Assembly (NCBI GenBank): GCA_963709505.1
Contig: CAVPXC010000032.1
Location: forward strand, 88,590-152,589
Origin: CAVPXC01 sp963709505
Lineage (GTDB): Bacteria; Chloroflexota; Anaerolineae; JAAEKA01
Length of the DNA stretch: 64,000 nt
Direction of reading: 5' to 3'
The translations under genes and the position numbers were made by a program. Below are positions 28,929-40,341 of this stretch, in pieces; the stretch's first letter is position 1; the number at the start of each line of letters is the position of its first letter. Below the pieces are notes generated by a model. The model did not search any database. It saw only the letters and a program-made list of their open reading frames with translations, and had not been told where the DNA came from.

Positions 28929-29798
28929 CTAAAGGCTGCCTGCGTAGCGGACGCCACTGATAAACAGCGGCAGCCCGAGGCGACCTCGCTCGCCGCGATG
29001 GCGAAGCGGGTGCTGTTCAGGCAGGATGTGGTCCTCCGGATGCGGCATCAAGCCAAACACGGTGCCTTGAGGGTTGCAGATGCCGGCGATATCGGCCTGC
29101 GAGCCGTTGGGGTTCCACGGATAGCCAGCATCGTTCCTCCTATTGGAGGAAGCTGGTTGCATCGTTTCCTGCGGCCTTGCATAGCGCAGCGCCACTAGTC
29201 CCTGCTGCTCGACGCGGGCCAATGTCTCTTCATCCCGCGCCACGAACTTGCCTTCGCCGTGGGCCACCGGGCAAAGGATCGGCTCGTCCAAGCCCCGCGT
29301 GAACACACATGGGCTACCAGATTGCGGGTGTAAGGTCACCCAGCGGCATTCGAAGCGCGCCGAGTTGTTGCGTGTAAGTGTCGCTTGTTGAAGTGCTCCG
29401 GTTCCCTCCACCCTCCACTCTCGCTTATCCTCGGAACCGGCGAGCCAGGGTCCACTCTCCACTCGGTCGCTACCAGGCAGAAGCCCCGCCTTCACTAAGA
29501 CCTGAAATCCATTGCAGATGCCCAACACCGGCCGGCCGGAGTCGACAAAGGCTTGGAGCTCGTCGCCCAGGCGATAGCGCAACGCCACGGCCCACAGCTT
29601 GCCCGCGCCCAGGTCGTCGCCATAGGAGAAGCCGCCGGGTAGTACCAGCATCTGGGTGTCGAGCAATCGCCGCTCGCCGGCTGCAATCTGATTGACGTGT
29701 AGCATCTCCGGCGTGCCACCGGCCAGCTCGAAGGCGAAAGCGGCTTCGCGGTCGCGGTTGGTGCCGGTGGCGTGGAGGATGAGGATGCGTGGTTTCAT
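28929..29798 (-). CDS. purQ: Phosphoribosylformylglycinamidine synthase, glutaminase subunit
   Basis: PurQ is the class I amidotransferase that feeds ammonia to PurL. Seen: RILILHATGTNRDREAAFAF, VLPGGFSYGDDLGAG, nucleophile Cys in VLGICNGFQVLVKAGLLPG, and the His/Glu pair in FGLMPHPEDHILPEQHP. About 289 residues, longer than usual. Two in-frame inserts correspond to short repeats: one after LPGSDRVESGP (repeat-derived CCACTCTCC units), another near QPASSNRR (a TTCCTCC/GGAGGAA palindrome). The ATG at 29798 is preferred; the codons before it come from a minisatellite. Confidence 0.93.
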   Translation of the reverse strand: MKPRILILHATGTNRDREAAFAFELAGGTPEMLHVNQIAAGERRLLDTQMLVLPGGFSYGDDLGAGKLWAVALRYRLGDELQAFVDSGRPVLGICNGFQVLVKAGLLPGSDRVESGPWLAGSEDKREWRVEGTGALQQATLTRNNSARFECRWVTLHPQSGSPCVFTRGLDEPILCPVAHGEGKFVARDEETLARVEQQGLVALRYARPQETMQPASSNRRNDAGYPWNPNGSQADIAGICNPQGTVFGLMPHPEDHILPEQHPLRHRGERGRLGLPLFISGVRYAGSL

Positions 29799-29802
29799 GA
29801 GG

Positions 29803-29850
29803 GATTGGTAGATTGGTGGATTGGTGGATTGGTGGATTGGTGGATTGGTC
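29803..29850. repeat. GGATTGGT minisatellite
   Basis: About six copies of an 8-bp unit, GGATTGGT with one TA variant, immediately upstream of the purQ start. A short relative (TAGATTGG) is inserted in the purSL coding sequence near 30940-30965. Confidence 0.8.
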
Positions 29851-29880
29851 AAGTATTGAGCTCGTGCTCATTTGCGAGGC

Positions 29881-32800
29881 TCAGGTCGGCAGGTGTCCGC
29901 GCCAGGCCTGCGTAACCGCAGCTACGGTCGTTTCGACGACCGGCTGGCTCGCCAAGCCGGCAAGCCGGATTTGGTCGTCGTCCCGCACTTGGCCGATCGC
30001 GGCCGCCGGCAGGCCGGCAAGAGCGGCCTCGAACGCAGTTGCGTTTTCCAGGGTTACCTCGACAAGAAGGCGACCAAGCGACTCGCAGAAGGCGATTGCC
30101 GTCTCGTCACTTGCCTCGGCCGAACGCGGTATGTCGGCCAGACGCAGGTCGAGCCCCAGCCCGCCGGCCAAGGCCATCTCGGCGGCCGCCACGGCCAGGC
30201 CGCCCTCCGAGCAGTCGTGGCAGGACTTAACGAGGCCGTTTGCAATGGCTTGATGCAGACGACGGTAAAGTGCGAGAGGGGCATCGGGCGGTTGAGGCGC
30301 CGACCCCCTCCCTAACCCTCCCCCTGCGAGGGGGAGGGAACTCTTTCGATTTATCTCGGTTCGAGGGTAGACATCGTACGCCATATCATTCAGTGCGCTG
30401 ACCACATCGGACCCTTCTGACTCCCTCCCCCTCGCGAGGGGGAGGGCTGGGGAGGGGGTTTCCGACGGATCGCATCATTTTCGCGTAGCTCGATCCACCC
30501 ATCTCCCCGCGCGTCAGGCCGACGAGGTAGAGCAGATTACCGGCCCCTTTCAGGTCCATCGTTACGGTGCGGCGCACGTCCGGAACCACTGCTAGCGCTG
30601 AGATTACCAGCGTGCCGGGGATAGCGTGTTTCTTGCCGTCTTCACCCGTGTATTCGTTGTTGAGACTATCCTTGCCGGAGATAAACGGCGCGCCGTAAGC
30701 CACGGCCGCGTCGTAGCAGCCCTGTGTGCAGCGCACCAGCCCGCCCAGCCGGTCCGGTAGATTGGGGTTGCCCCAGGAGAAGTTGTCCAGCAGCGAGACC
30801 TGTTCGGGATCCGCGCCCACGGCCACCACATTACGCACGGCTTCGTCGATTGCGGCCCAGGCCATCCGATAGGGATCGATGGCGCTGTAATGCGGGTTGG
30901 CGCCGACGCTGAGGGCGACGCCTCGGATTGGGGTAGATTGGGAAAGTGGTAGATTGGTAGGGAAGTGCGATGGCGTCGATTCGCCGATCGTGAGGCGGCG
31001 GTTGTCGAGCGCGATGTGTCGCAGGGCGTCCAACGGCGCTAGCACAGTCGCGTCGCTGGGTCCGCTGTTGGCTGATCCCACAAAGGGCTTGACCACCGTG
31101 CCGCCTTGCACTTCGTGGTCGTACTGGCGCACCACATTTTCCTTGCTGCGCGTCTCCGGCGCAGCCAGCAGCATCAGCAAAGCCCCTGTCAGAACTCTTA
31201 TCTCCCCCTTCCCTCCCGGGGAGGGGGGCCAGGGGGGTAGGTTTCCACTCCGCCTTCAAATACCTCCGTGGGATGCCGTCGTGCAAAAATGCGGCGTCCA
31301 GGTTGCCCACAAGCTGATCGCCGTAGTAGATTCGCAGGCGGCCATCGCCGGTGAAGGTACCCAGCGCAGTGGCCTCTACGTCCAGATCGGCGCAAATAGC
31401 TTGCAGCCGCGGCCAATTGTCCGCCGGCACGGCCAGCACCATGCGTTCCTGCGCCTCGCTGAGCCAAATCTCCCACGGGCGCAGACCGGGGTACTTCAGC
31501 GGCACCCGCTCCAAATGCACGGTCGCGCCCAGCTCTTTGCCCATCTCGCCGACTGCCGACGACAGCCCGCCCGCGCCGCAGTCAGTGATGGCCGTGTACA
31601 ACCCCTCGTCGCGGGCAATCAATACAGCCTCCAGGACCTGTTTCTCGTGGATGGGATGGCCGATCTGCACGGCGCTGCCGGCGGTCGCGCCGGTCTGGTG
31701 ATCCATCTCCATAGAGGAAAAGGTCGCGCCGCGCAGCCCATCGCGGCCGGTGCGCCCGCCCATCACCACGACCAGATCGCCGGCCTGGGGTGTCGTGCGG
31801 TGCGAGCCGTGGGGAAGGATGCCGAGGCAGCCGCAGAAAACCAACGGGTTGGCCGTATAGCCAGGATCATAGAGAAACGCCCCGTTGACCGTGGGAATGC
31901 CCATCTTGTTGCCGTAGTCCTCGATGCCGGCGATCACGCCGCTGGCGATGCGTCGCGGATGTAGGACGCCGGCCGGCAATGCCTCGAAAGGCAGGTCCTG
32001 CGGGCCAAAGCAGAGGACGTCCGTATTGGCAATCGGCCGTGCGCTGACGCCGATCACGTCGCGCACTACGCCGCCCACGCCCGTGTTGGCGCCGCCAAAG
32101 GGCTCCAGCGCCGAAGGGTGGTTGTGAGTTTCGACCTTGAAGGCCAGGTCATACTGATCGTCGAACCGCACAATGCCCGCATTGTCCACAAATGCCGAAC
32201 GCACCCACGGCTTATTGACCTTCTCCGTAGCCGCGCGGATATACGTCTTTAACAGCCCGTCAATCCGAATCGTCCGCTGCCCGCCCCCCGCCGTCTCCCT
32301 CTCCGCCCCACCACCACTGGGAACCGTCCCGGAGGAATTCGCCGTTCCCCAATCCGCTGTGATATCTTCCGCCCCTCCGCCATTCGCTGTTCCTCCATTC
32401 GTTGTGATATCTCCTCCCCGCAGCTCCGTATACTCGATCACCGCCCTAAACGTCTTATGCACGCAATGCTCCGACCACGTCTGCGCCAGCGTCTCCAGCT
32501 CCACGTCGGTCGGCTCGCGGCCCTCCTGGCGGTAATAGGCTTGGATTGCCTGCATCTCAGCCAGGTCCAGCGCCAGCCGCCGCTCACGGCTGATGGCCAG
32601 CAGACCCGCCTGGTCAGCCGCGGTGATAGAGATCACGTCGACCGCCGCCGCGATCTGTTCAGGCGGCACCGGGTCGGCCAGGCGCACAAAGGGTGGCGCG
32701 GCCAATTCGTTGATGTGGTAGGTTTGGATGACGCTGTTGGCCAGCAGACTGCCGGCGATGCGCTCCACGGCCGCTTCGCCCAGCGCTCCGCGCAGGACAT

Positions 32801-33188
32801 ACCGCTGCCCCGTCGCAGCTTGCTCAAGCTGCGTCACACCGATCAGGTGAGCGCCTGCAAGCAGGCTTTCGGCCACGCTGTCCGTCACCCCGGGCAACAA
32901 CGTCACCTCTACGGACCATGCATCCGGCGGCAGGCTCTCGCGCTCTGACGTCTCGATCCGATGCCAGCGGGCTTGCTCGACCACCGGGTCGTGCAGCAGC
33001 GTGTCAATCAACGCGCCCACCTGATCGCCGTCGAGATCCCCCTGAAGGAAATAAAGGTCGGTCATCGAGACGGCTTGCACCGCATCGATGCCCAGCGCCA
33101 CGACTTGGCGCCGAACGCTTTCCCCGCGGACATCGCGGAGCCCAGGCTTGGTAGAGACTTCGACGCAGTAGATCATGGGGTAAGCCAT
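29881..33188 (-). CDS. purSL: Fused PurS(x2)-PurL FGAM synthase (two or more frame breaks, several inserted repeats)
   Basis: FGAM synthase synthetase subunit with an unusual N-terminus. Residues about 1-75 (STKPGLRDVRGESVRRQVVA) and 85-165 (VTLLPGVTDSVAESLLAGAH) are two PurS-like domains. They are followed by PurL proper: PTDVELETLAQTWSEHCVHK, TFSSMEMDHQTGATAG, GAGGLSSAVGEMGKELGA, PFISGKDSLNNEY and KSCHDCSEGGLAVAAAEMAL. Breaks lie in or near repeats at about 31190-31240 and 30400-30450. Repeat-like inserts add residues near 32280-32425 (Gly/Thr-rich), 31200-31245, 30935-30965, 30415-30465 and 30300-30345. The span codes for about 1100 residues. The first gene of the purine cluster. Confidence 0.9.
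30300..30465. repeat. Two CCCTCCCC(CTCGCGA)GGGGGAGGG palindromes inside purSL
   Basis: Palindromes around 30305-30345 (CCCTCCCCCTGCGAGGGGGAG) and 30420-30465 (CCCTCCCCCTCGCGAGGGGG) flank about 70 bp of PurL-like sequence. They encode Pro/Gly-rich runs absent from the family. The first of the cluster also coincides with a frame change. Confidence 0.75.
31200..31245. repeat. CCCTTCCCTCCCGGGGAGGGG palindrome inside purSL
   Basis: A GC-rich palindrome (CCCTCCCGGGGAGGG core) followed by GGCCAGGGGGGTAGG. It encodes a Pro-rich run between YLKAEW and the next conserved PurL block, where the frame also changes. Confidence 0.7.
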
Positions 33189-33217
33189 CCTGCCGGGTAG
33201 GGTGGTGAGTGGTCGGA

Positions 33218-35225
33218 TCAGTTACTGGTCGTCACCACGGGGAAAAACCTGGATGCTGGCAAAGCGCTCGTGTTCAGCAGGACGACCAGCCCGCCTTGGC
33301 CGTCGGCCGCAATGACGTAGTCCGTCACCGCGACGTCCAGGGCATCGCCGGCTGTGGCAAAGAAGCCGGCCTGACTGGGGCTGGCCGGGTTGGAAACGTC
33401 AATGATTCGTACCACGTCGTCGGCAAGATAGGCGAAACGCCCGGCGACGGCGACCCCGATTGCGAGCCCATCGCTTCTGCGCGATCCTACCTGGACCGGG
33501 TTTGCCGGATCGGTAACGTTGATGATCCGTAGCCCGGAGTTTCTACCGAAGGCCACGTAGGCAAGGCCGTCCCGCACGGTCACATCGAACGCGTCTCGGC
33601 GCGCGCGAAATGAGCCCAGCTCCACCGGTGCGGCTGGGTTGCTCACGTCGATGATGCGGAGGCCGCCGGGCCCATCGGCGATGTAGGCTCTTGTGCCGTC
33701 AATCGTCACGTTTTCGGCGTTGAAAGGCATCAGGAGGAATCCCAGCTCGACCGGCGCAGCCGGGTTGGATACATCCACGATGCGTAACCCGGCCTCTTGG
33801 TCGGCGATATAGGCGCGCTCGCCGACCACGGTCACGCCCGTGGCGCGGCCCGGGGTGTCGACATATCCGATTTCGACCGGCGCGGCCGGGTTGGAGACGT
33901 CGATGATACGCACGCCGGCATCGGCGGCGGCCACGTAGGCGATGTTTTCCGCCACGGTCACAGCCTCGGCGTATCCCGGCGTGTCGACAAAACCAGTTTG
34001 AACCGGCCTGGCCGGGTTGGAGAGGTCGATCACTCGCAGGCCGCCGTCGCCGTCAGCCAGGTAGACGAAGCTCGTTTTCGTCGCAACGCCCTCGACATAC
34101 CCAGGTGCGCTCCAAAAGCCGTAATCAGTGGGACTAATCGGGTTAGAAACATCGGCGACTCGCAGCCCACCGCTGCTCTCGGCAAAGTAGACGGGGCCAT
34201 CGCCCCAGGCGACTGTTTGGACGTAAGTCGTGCGTGTCGAGCACGCCGGACAAGGCGGGGCTGGCCGGGTTACTCACGTCGACAATCCGCAGCCCGCCGT
34301 CGCCATCGGCTACATAGGATTCCGTGCCCGCAACGGCCACATCTATGGCGTAGCCTGGGGTATTGACGGACCCAACGGCGGCAGGGTGTGCCGGGTCAGC
34401 GAAGTCGACGATCTGCAATCCGCTGTCGCCGTCGGCCAGATAGGCCAGCGTATCGGCGACGGCGACCGATTCGGCGAAGCCCGGCGAGTCGAAGAAGCCC
34501 TCTGCGACTGGGTTGGCCGGATCGCTCAGCCCGACAACGGCCAGACCCTCACCGATGGCCAGGAGGCCCAGTGTGGGGCCGGCGCCGCTGGTGCCTGAGG
34601 TCACGGCTATGTCCAATGCGAGGCCCGGCGTAGCCAACGATCCGATCAGGGTTGGGCTGGCCGGGCTGATCACGTCGACGATTAGCAAGCCATTTTGCCG
34701 ATCGGCGACCGCTGCATAGTGGCCGAAAGTGGCCACGCCGGACGCGAAGCCAGGTGTGGCAAAGGCGCCTACCTCAACCGGTCTCGTCGGAGTGGAAACA
34801 TCGACGATGCGCAGGCCGCTGTCACCTGTGGCGACGTAGATGCGCGTCCCGGCGGCCGCCACATCTTGGACGATATCGGCAAAGGCCGGGGTCTGGCCCA
34901 GCAACGCCGGCTGTTGAGGATTGGTCACGTCGAACACCAACAGGCGAGGCCCCACGCCGGCGTAGGCAGTGTTTCCTTGCACGGCCAGTGCGTTCACCGC
35001 GCCGCCCAACTGACCGAGGAGCCGCATGGTGGGGGGAACAATGGGGACTTCGGGGCCGGCCGGATCGTGGTAGTTTTCGAAATGAACCGCTTCGATTTCG
35101 ACGGCTGCGTGGATCGGCTGGGTCGCCGTCGCGAGCGCCAGCCATAGGATCATCAAAACGACCAAGGTCTTGTGTGATTTGTGCACACATATCATGTTGC
35201 GAGTCTTGTCATGCTTTCTGGTCAT
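33218..35225 (-). CDS. Exported LVIVD-repeat beta-propeller-like protein (one frame break)
   Basis: A hydrophobic signal (TLVVLMILWLALATATQPIHA) precedes roughly 14 repeats of the LVIVD type, for example GLRIVDVSNPAAPVELG followed by AYIADG or AYVAA. Such repeats form cell-surface beta-propellers of unknown ligand. The frame breaks near 34221, where the minus strand reads GACTTACG and GACTACG restores the repeat (DYVQTVAWGDGPVYFAE). Repaired length about 668 residues. An internal ATG at 35195 also precedes the hydrophobic stretch. It lies between purSL and guaB but has no evident purine role. Confidence 0.85.
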
Positions 35226-35262
35226 CTGATTTACCTACTGCAGAATATTTTGGACATCAGTG

Positions 35263-35318
35263 GTAGGGGCGGGCCTTGCGTCCGCCCTCCGGAGAGCGGA
35301 CGCAAGGCCCGCCCCTAC
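35263..35318. repeat. GTAGGGGCGGGCC inverted repeat
   Basis: A perfect inverted repeat: GTAGGGGCGGGCCTTGCGTC with its complement ending GCCCCTAC, and a loop of about 10 nt. It sits between guaB and the LVIVD gene, 14 bp after the guaB stop, so it may also end guaB transcription. Confidence 0.85.
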
Positions 35319-35331
35319 GATTGAACATCTA

Positions 35332-36824
<1,493 letters not shown>

Positions 36825-36982
36825 CGTGACCTCCCAACTTAAAAGAGAAAGCCCTTGCCAACTGATGCTACCGGACGTTGGTAGGGCGCTTGTTTTGTTC
36901 TCGGCTCTTGCTGCGAATGCAGCTCGATCCGACTTGGTCTGGAAGCCAGACACGCTGTGCGGCATCTACGCCGCAAAATCGC

Positions 36983-37011
36983 ATTGTACACCCAAGAGCA
37001 AAGGCGGGCAA
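36983..37011 (-). promoter_or_regulatory. Sigma-70-type promoter for guaB
   Basis: On the minus strand TTGCCC (37006-37011) and TACAAT (36983-36988) are separated by 17 bp. The predicted transcript starts near 36976, leaving an untranslated leader of about 150 nt. The leader has a small CTACC/GGTAG hairpin but no riboswitch I recognise. Confidence 0.6.
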
Positions 37012-37067
37012 AAGCAACCTGTTGCTCTTGCCCAAGGGCACGTCCTCAACGAAAACATTAGGTCTAG

Positions 37068-37117
37068 AACGAGCTAGATTGGACCTTTCTTCCGAGAAAG
37101 GTCCAATCTAGCTCGTT
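37068..37117. repeat. GGACCTTTCTTCCGAGAAAGGTCC hairpin
   Basis: A perfect stem of about 22 bp (AACGAGCTAGATTGGACCTTT / complement) with a very short loop, upstream of the guaB promoter and downstream of the membrane protein. It belongs to the same family as the three hairpins near purD/purM. Confidence 0.8.
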
Positions 37118-37160
37118 CGGTTTGCGGACTACTTGGAGAGAGTGGAAACCAGCGTCGAAC

Positions 37161-37910
37161 TCATTCGACAGTGTGGATGCTGCGTGATGGTGGGTGGGCG
37201 TCCACTAACAGATCAGCCAGGGCTGTCTGGCGGTCGGAGGGGGAGTCAAAGGAGAGATAGATTGTATGCTGACGAATCCTGAGCTTCTGCTTCCCGCTGC
37301 GATAGCCGCCCCAGACGTCGACAGGTGACGTCGGAGGCGGGATGACCTGCGCGACGTCGATCTGTATCGCCGGCCGGGTTTGCCGGCCGAAACTGAGTTG
37401 GCCCGGCTCGATGCAGCGGATCTCCTTGTCCTTGAAGAAGATATACCACATGCCGATGTCTTCGTCAGGCCAGGAGCCTACAAGCAGAGTCCTGGACGGC
37501 GGCACGATGGCCATCACCGCGTGCTCGCGCGTCTTGAAGCTGCGATAGGTGGCCTGCAGGTCGGAGAAGTATTGCTCCTTGCCTTCAACCTCGAACAGCC
37601 CAGTGGCACGTACCGTCAGCTTGTTTATCGGCTCGACAGTGGGCGCGCTGTGGCGTTGGTGCGCAGTTGACGCTTCAGATGTGAACACGACGAATTGCCG
37701 GCGAGACGCCAGGTGAGCGGTGACGACTTGAGCCAGCACCAGGACGCTGCACGTGACGACACCTGCCAGGCGACCGGGAAGCACGCCGATGGCAAACAGG
37801 CCTGCAAGGATCAGCAACAGGAAGGTCATCCAACGATCCAGCAGCACGCCGGCCCATTCGTGGTGGCGGAGCTGATAGCTGGCTTTGAAGAGCAGTGCCA
37901 CAAGTCTCAT
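37161..37910 (-). CDS. Hypothetical membrane-anchored protein
   Basis: A protein of 249 residues with two predicted N-terminal membrane segments (MTFLLLILAGLFAIGVLPG and GVVTCSVLVLAQVVTAHLA) and a cytoplasmic or extracellular beta-rich domain of about 170 residues (TLLVGSWPDEDIGMWYIFFK, LRIRQHTIYLSFD). I do not recognise the family. It lies between ftsH and guaB, all on the minus strand. The ATG at 37910 is used. Confidence 0.65.
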   Translation of the reverse strand: MRLVALLFKASYQLRHHEWAGVLLDRWMTFLLLILAGLFAIGVLPGRLAGVVTCSVLVLAQVVTAHLASRRQFVVFTSEASTAHQRHSAPTVEPINKLTVRATGLFEVEGKEQYFSDLQATYRSFKTREHAVMAIVPPSRTLLVGSWPDEDIGMWYIFFKDKEIRCIEPGQLSFGRQTRPAIQIDVAQVIPPPTSPVDVWGGYRSGKQKLRIRQHTIYLSFDSPSDRQTALADLLVDAHPPSRSIHTVE

Positions 37911-38059
37911 GAAGGGAACTCAGTTCGCTGTCAACCCGCTGTGCGACCATGTGATTATGCAGCTCAGCGCTGCACGACGCGAAACGCGCCGGCCCATCGA
38001 TGCCGGCGCGTCAGTGGCTCGCCTACCGTCCCAAGTGCACTATCTCACTAACTTCGCCA

Positions 38060-39880
38060 CTACGACACCAGAGTCTTAAACGATTGCTGGTCAATCGTCT
38101 CGACTTCCAGCAATCGCTCGGCGATCTTGTTGAGCAGATCGCGATAGGAGGAGATGAGGCTCTTGGTGCGCTCATAGCCCTCGGCGATGATGCGCTGTAC
38201 CTCGCGATCAATGGCCTCGGCTACGTCTTCGCTGTAGTTGCGGTGCTCGCCGATCTCGCGACCCATGAACATCATCTCTTCCTTGTGCCCGTAGGTCAGC
38301 GGTCCCATGCGTTCGCTCATGCCCAGTGCGGTAACCATGCGTCGCGCGATGCGGGTGACCTGTTCGAGATCATTGGAAGCGCCGGTTGTGATCTTGCCGA
38401 AGACGATTTCCTCGGCGGCCCGGCCGGCCAACGCTACCGAGATCTCCTCTTCCATCTCGGTGCGGCTGCGCAGCATGGTATCCTTGTCCAGCGGCCACAT
38501 GTAGCCGCCTGCCATGCCGCGGCCTATGATTGTCACCTTCAGCACCGGTGTCGTGTGTGGCAGCTTCGCTTGCACCAGGGCGTGGCCTGCCTCGTGGTAC
38601 GCGATCACCTGTTTCTGCTCTGCCGGAATGACGCGGCTCTTGCGCTCCGGTCCGATGGCAACGCGCTCGATGGCCTCGGTCAGCTCGGTCATGCCGATGT
38701 TGCGCCGATTGCGCCGTGCAGCGAGGATCGCGCCTTCGTTGACCATATTCTCGATGTCGGCGCCGACGAAGCCGGGGGTGGCCCGCGCTAGGACCTCCAG
38801 ATCGACGTCCTCGGCCAATGGCTTGCCGCGCACGTGGACCTTCAAGATCTCCTCGCGGCCCCGAACGTCCGGCTGATCCATCACTACCCGACGGTCGAAG
38901 CGGCCCGGCCGCAGCAGCGCCGGGTCGAGAATGTCCGGCCGGTTGGTGGCAGCGATGATAATGATGTTCGTATCTGTGTCGAACCCGTCCATCTCTACCA
39001 GCATTTGGTTGAGTGTCTGCTCGCGCTCGTCGTGGCTGCCGCCCAGGCCGGCGCCGCGATGGCGACCCACCGCGTCGATCTCGTCCACGAAGATGATGCA
39101 TGGCGAGTTCTTCTTGGCCTGCTCGAAGAGATCGCGCACGCGGCTGGCGCCGACGCCCACGAACATCTCGACGAACTCAGAGCCGGAGATCGAAAAGAAC
39201 GGCACGCCAGCCTCGCCCGAGACAGCTTTGGCCATCAGGGTCTTGCCAGTGCCAGGCGGGCCGACCAGCAACACGCCCTTGGGGATGCGAGCGCCCAGGG
39301 CTGCGAATTTCTGCGGCTCCTTGAGGAACTCGACCACTTCCTTCAACTCTTCTTTCGACTCGTAAGCGCCGGCCACGTCGTCAAAAGTCACGGTTGGCTT
39401 GTCGCCGGTGAACATACGCGCGCGGCTCTTGCCGAAGGAAAAGGCCTGGTTGCCTGATCCCTGGGCTTGACGAAGGATAAAAAAGAAAAACGCGCCAATG
39501 AGGAGGATTGGCAGAAAGGCGCCCAGGATTGGCGCCCAATTCTCCCACCGGCTGCTGGGCGGGAACTCCAGCTGGACGCCGTTGATCTCCTCCTCGGTTA
39601 CGCCCAAGGTGATGAGTGTCTTGACTACCTCGGCGTTCGCTTCGATGCGCGATTGGACCTTAGGTGTATCCACACCCGAGCCTTTATAGGTTATGCTCAA
39701 CTCACCGTCTTTCTCAGAGATCGCTTCGATCCTACCGGCTTTGATTTCAGCTGCTACCTGGCTGATCGGTATGATCTCTGGCGTCTCTCGGCCTTGGCGC
39801 AGTGTGCTAAACAAGAACACCCCCAGGATGGCCAGCAGAACCACGTACAGCAGCCCATTTCGCATGGAACTTTGTCCCAT
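38060..39880 (-). CDS. ftsH: ATP-dependent zinc metalloprotease FtsH
   Basis: A membrane AAA+ protease for quality control. It has TM1 (LLYVVLLAILGVFLFS), an extracytoplasmic domain, TM2 (FLPILLIGAFFFFIL), Walker A GPPGTGKT (about residue 207), Walker B IIFVDEIDAVG, the SRH ATNRPDILDPALLRPGRFDR and the zinc site AYHEAGHALV. I prefer the ATG at 39880 (MGQSSMRNG), because GAGGAT lies 6-8 nt upstream; a TTG at 39901 is also possible. About 606 residues, intact. Confidence 0.96.
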   Translation of the reverse strand: MGQSSMRNGLLYVVLLAILGVFLFSTLRQGRETPEIIPISQVAAEIKAGRIEAISEKDGELSITYKGSGVDTPKVQSRIEANAEVVKTLITLGVTEEEINGVQLEFPPSSRWENWAPILGAFLPILLIGAFFFFILRQAQGSGNQAFSFGKSRARMFTGDKPTVTFDDVAGAYESKEELKEVVEFLKEPQKFAALGARIPKGVLLVGPPGTGKTLMAKAVSGEAGVPFFSISGSEFVEMFVGVGASRVRDLFEQAKKNSPCIIFVDEIDAVGRHRGAGLGGSHDEREQTLNQMLVEMDGFDTDTNIIIIAATNRPDILDPALLRPGRFDRRVVMDQPDVRGREEILKVHVRGKPLAEDVDLEVLARATPGFVGADIENMVNEGAILAARRNRRNIGMTELTEAIERVAIGPERKSRVIPAEQKQVIAYHEAGHALVQAKLPHTTPVLKVTIIGRGMAGGYMWPLDKDTMLRSRTEMEEEISVALAGRAAEEIVFGKITTGASNDLEQVTRIARRMVTALGMSERMGPLTYGHKEEMMFMGREIGEHRNYSEDVAEAIDREVQRIIAEGYERTKSLISSYRDLLNKIAERLLEVETIDQQSFKTLVS

Positions 39881-40070
39881 TTTATCCTCATTCTTGCTCA
39901 ACCGGTGTTGAGACCCATGTTTGAATCAACTCGCTGGTCGACCCTGCGTCCCTTGCGGGACCGGCCGACTCTACATACAAGCCCAAGCAAATGTCAAAAC
40001 CACCGAACCGTGCTATTTCGATTGAAGTCTAGCACAAGCATCCTGGCATGTCAATTGCTTGCACTTCCTA

Positions 40071-40149
40071 GGGTGTATTTCAAGTTGGGGGCAGACCCTT
40101 CGGGTTTTCCGCAAACCCGAAGGGTCTGCCCCCAACTTGAAATACACCC
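40071..40149. repeat. Perfect 37-bp-arm inverted repeat upstream of ftsH
   Basis: GGGTGTATTTCAAGTTGGGG and its exact complement flank a 5-nt loop (40071-40107, 40113-40149). The inner CAGACCCTTCGGGTTT also appears, degraded, near 46295-46320, with GGGGTCTGCC near 46412. It lies in the roughly 360 bp between ftsH and the epimerase gene. There is no T-run. Confidence 0.9.
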
Positions 40150-40244
40150 ACTTGCTAACCCTATCGTACCATCGATCCCAGCCGCTAGGCAGTAGGGGGG
40201 ATTACCAGGCAGGGTTACGGGTTTGAGGCTTTGTTGGGGCGTTG

Positions 40245-40253
40245 TGTTATAAT
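40245..40253 (+). promoter_or_regulatory. Extended -10 promoter for the epimerase gene
   Basis: TGTTATAAT (extended -10 with perfect TATAAT at 40248-40253). Only a weak TTGAGG is seen upstream, at non-optimal spacing. Predicted transcription would begin at the start of the heptamer array. Confidence 0.5.
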
Positions 40254-40255
40254 TC

Positions 40256-40337
40256 GGTCAGAGGTCAGAGGTCAGAGGTCAGAGGTCAGAGGTCAGAGGT
40301 CAGAGGTCAGAGGTCAGAGGTCAGAGGTCAGAGGTCA
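40256..40337 (+). repeat. Heptamer tandem array (GAGGTCA)x11
   Basis: Eleven uninterrupted GAGGTCA units (40261-40337) preceded by a partial GGTCA. The array lies between the promoter and the GTG start at 40342. Each unit contains GAGGT, which resembles a Shine-Dalgarno core. Confidence 0.95.
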
Positions 40338-40341
40338 GCAG

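Noticed and set aside
29803..29850. N-terminal extension of PurQ through the minisatellite
   Set aside because: The extra codons encode a repetitive NPPIHQST run absent from PurQ proteins. The ATG at 29798 gives the normal start.
36825..36976. Guanine/purine riboswitch in the guaB leader
   Set aside because: I could not find the conserved three-way junction core; only a small hairpin is seen.
40256..40337. CRISPR-like array
   Set aside because: Units are 7 bp with no spacers, so it is a simple tandem repeat.
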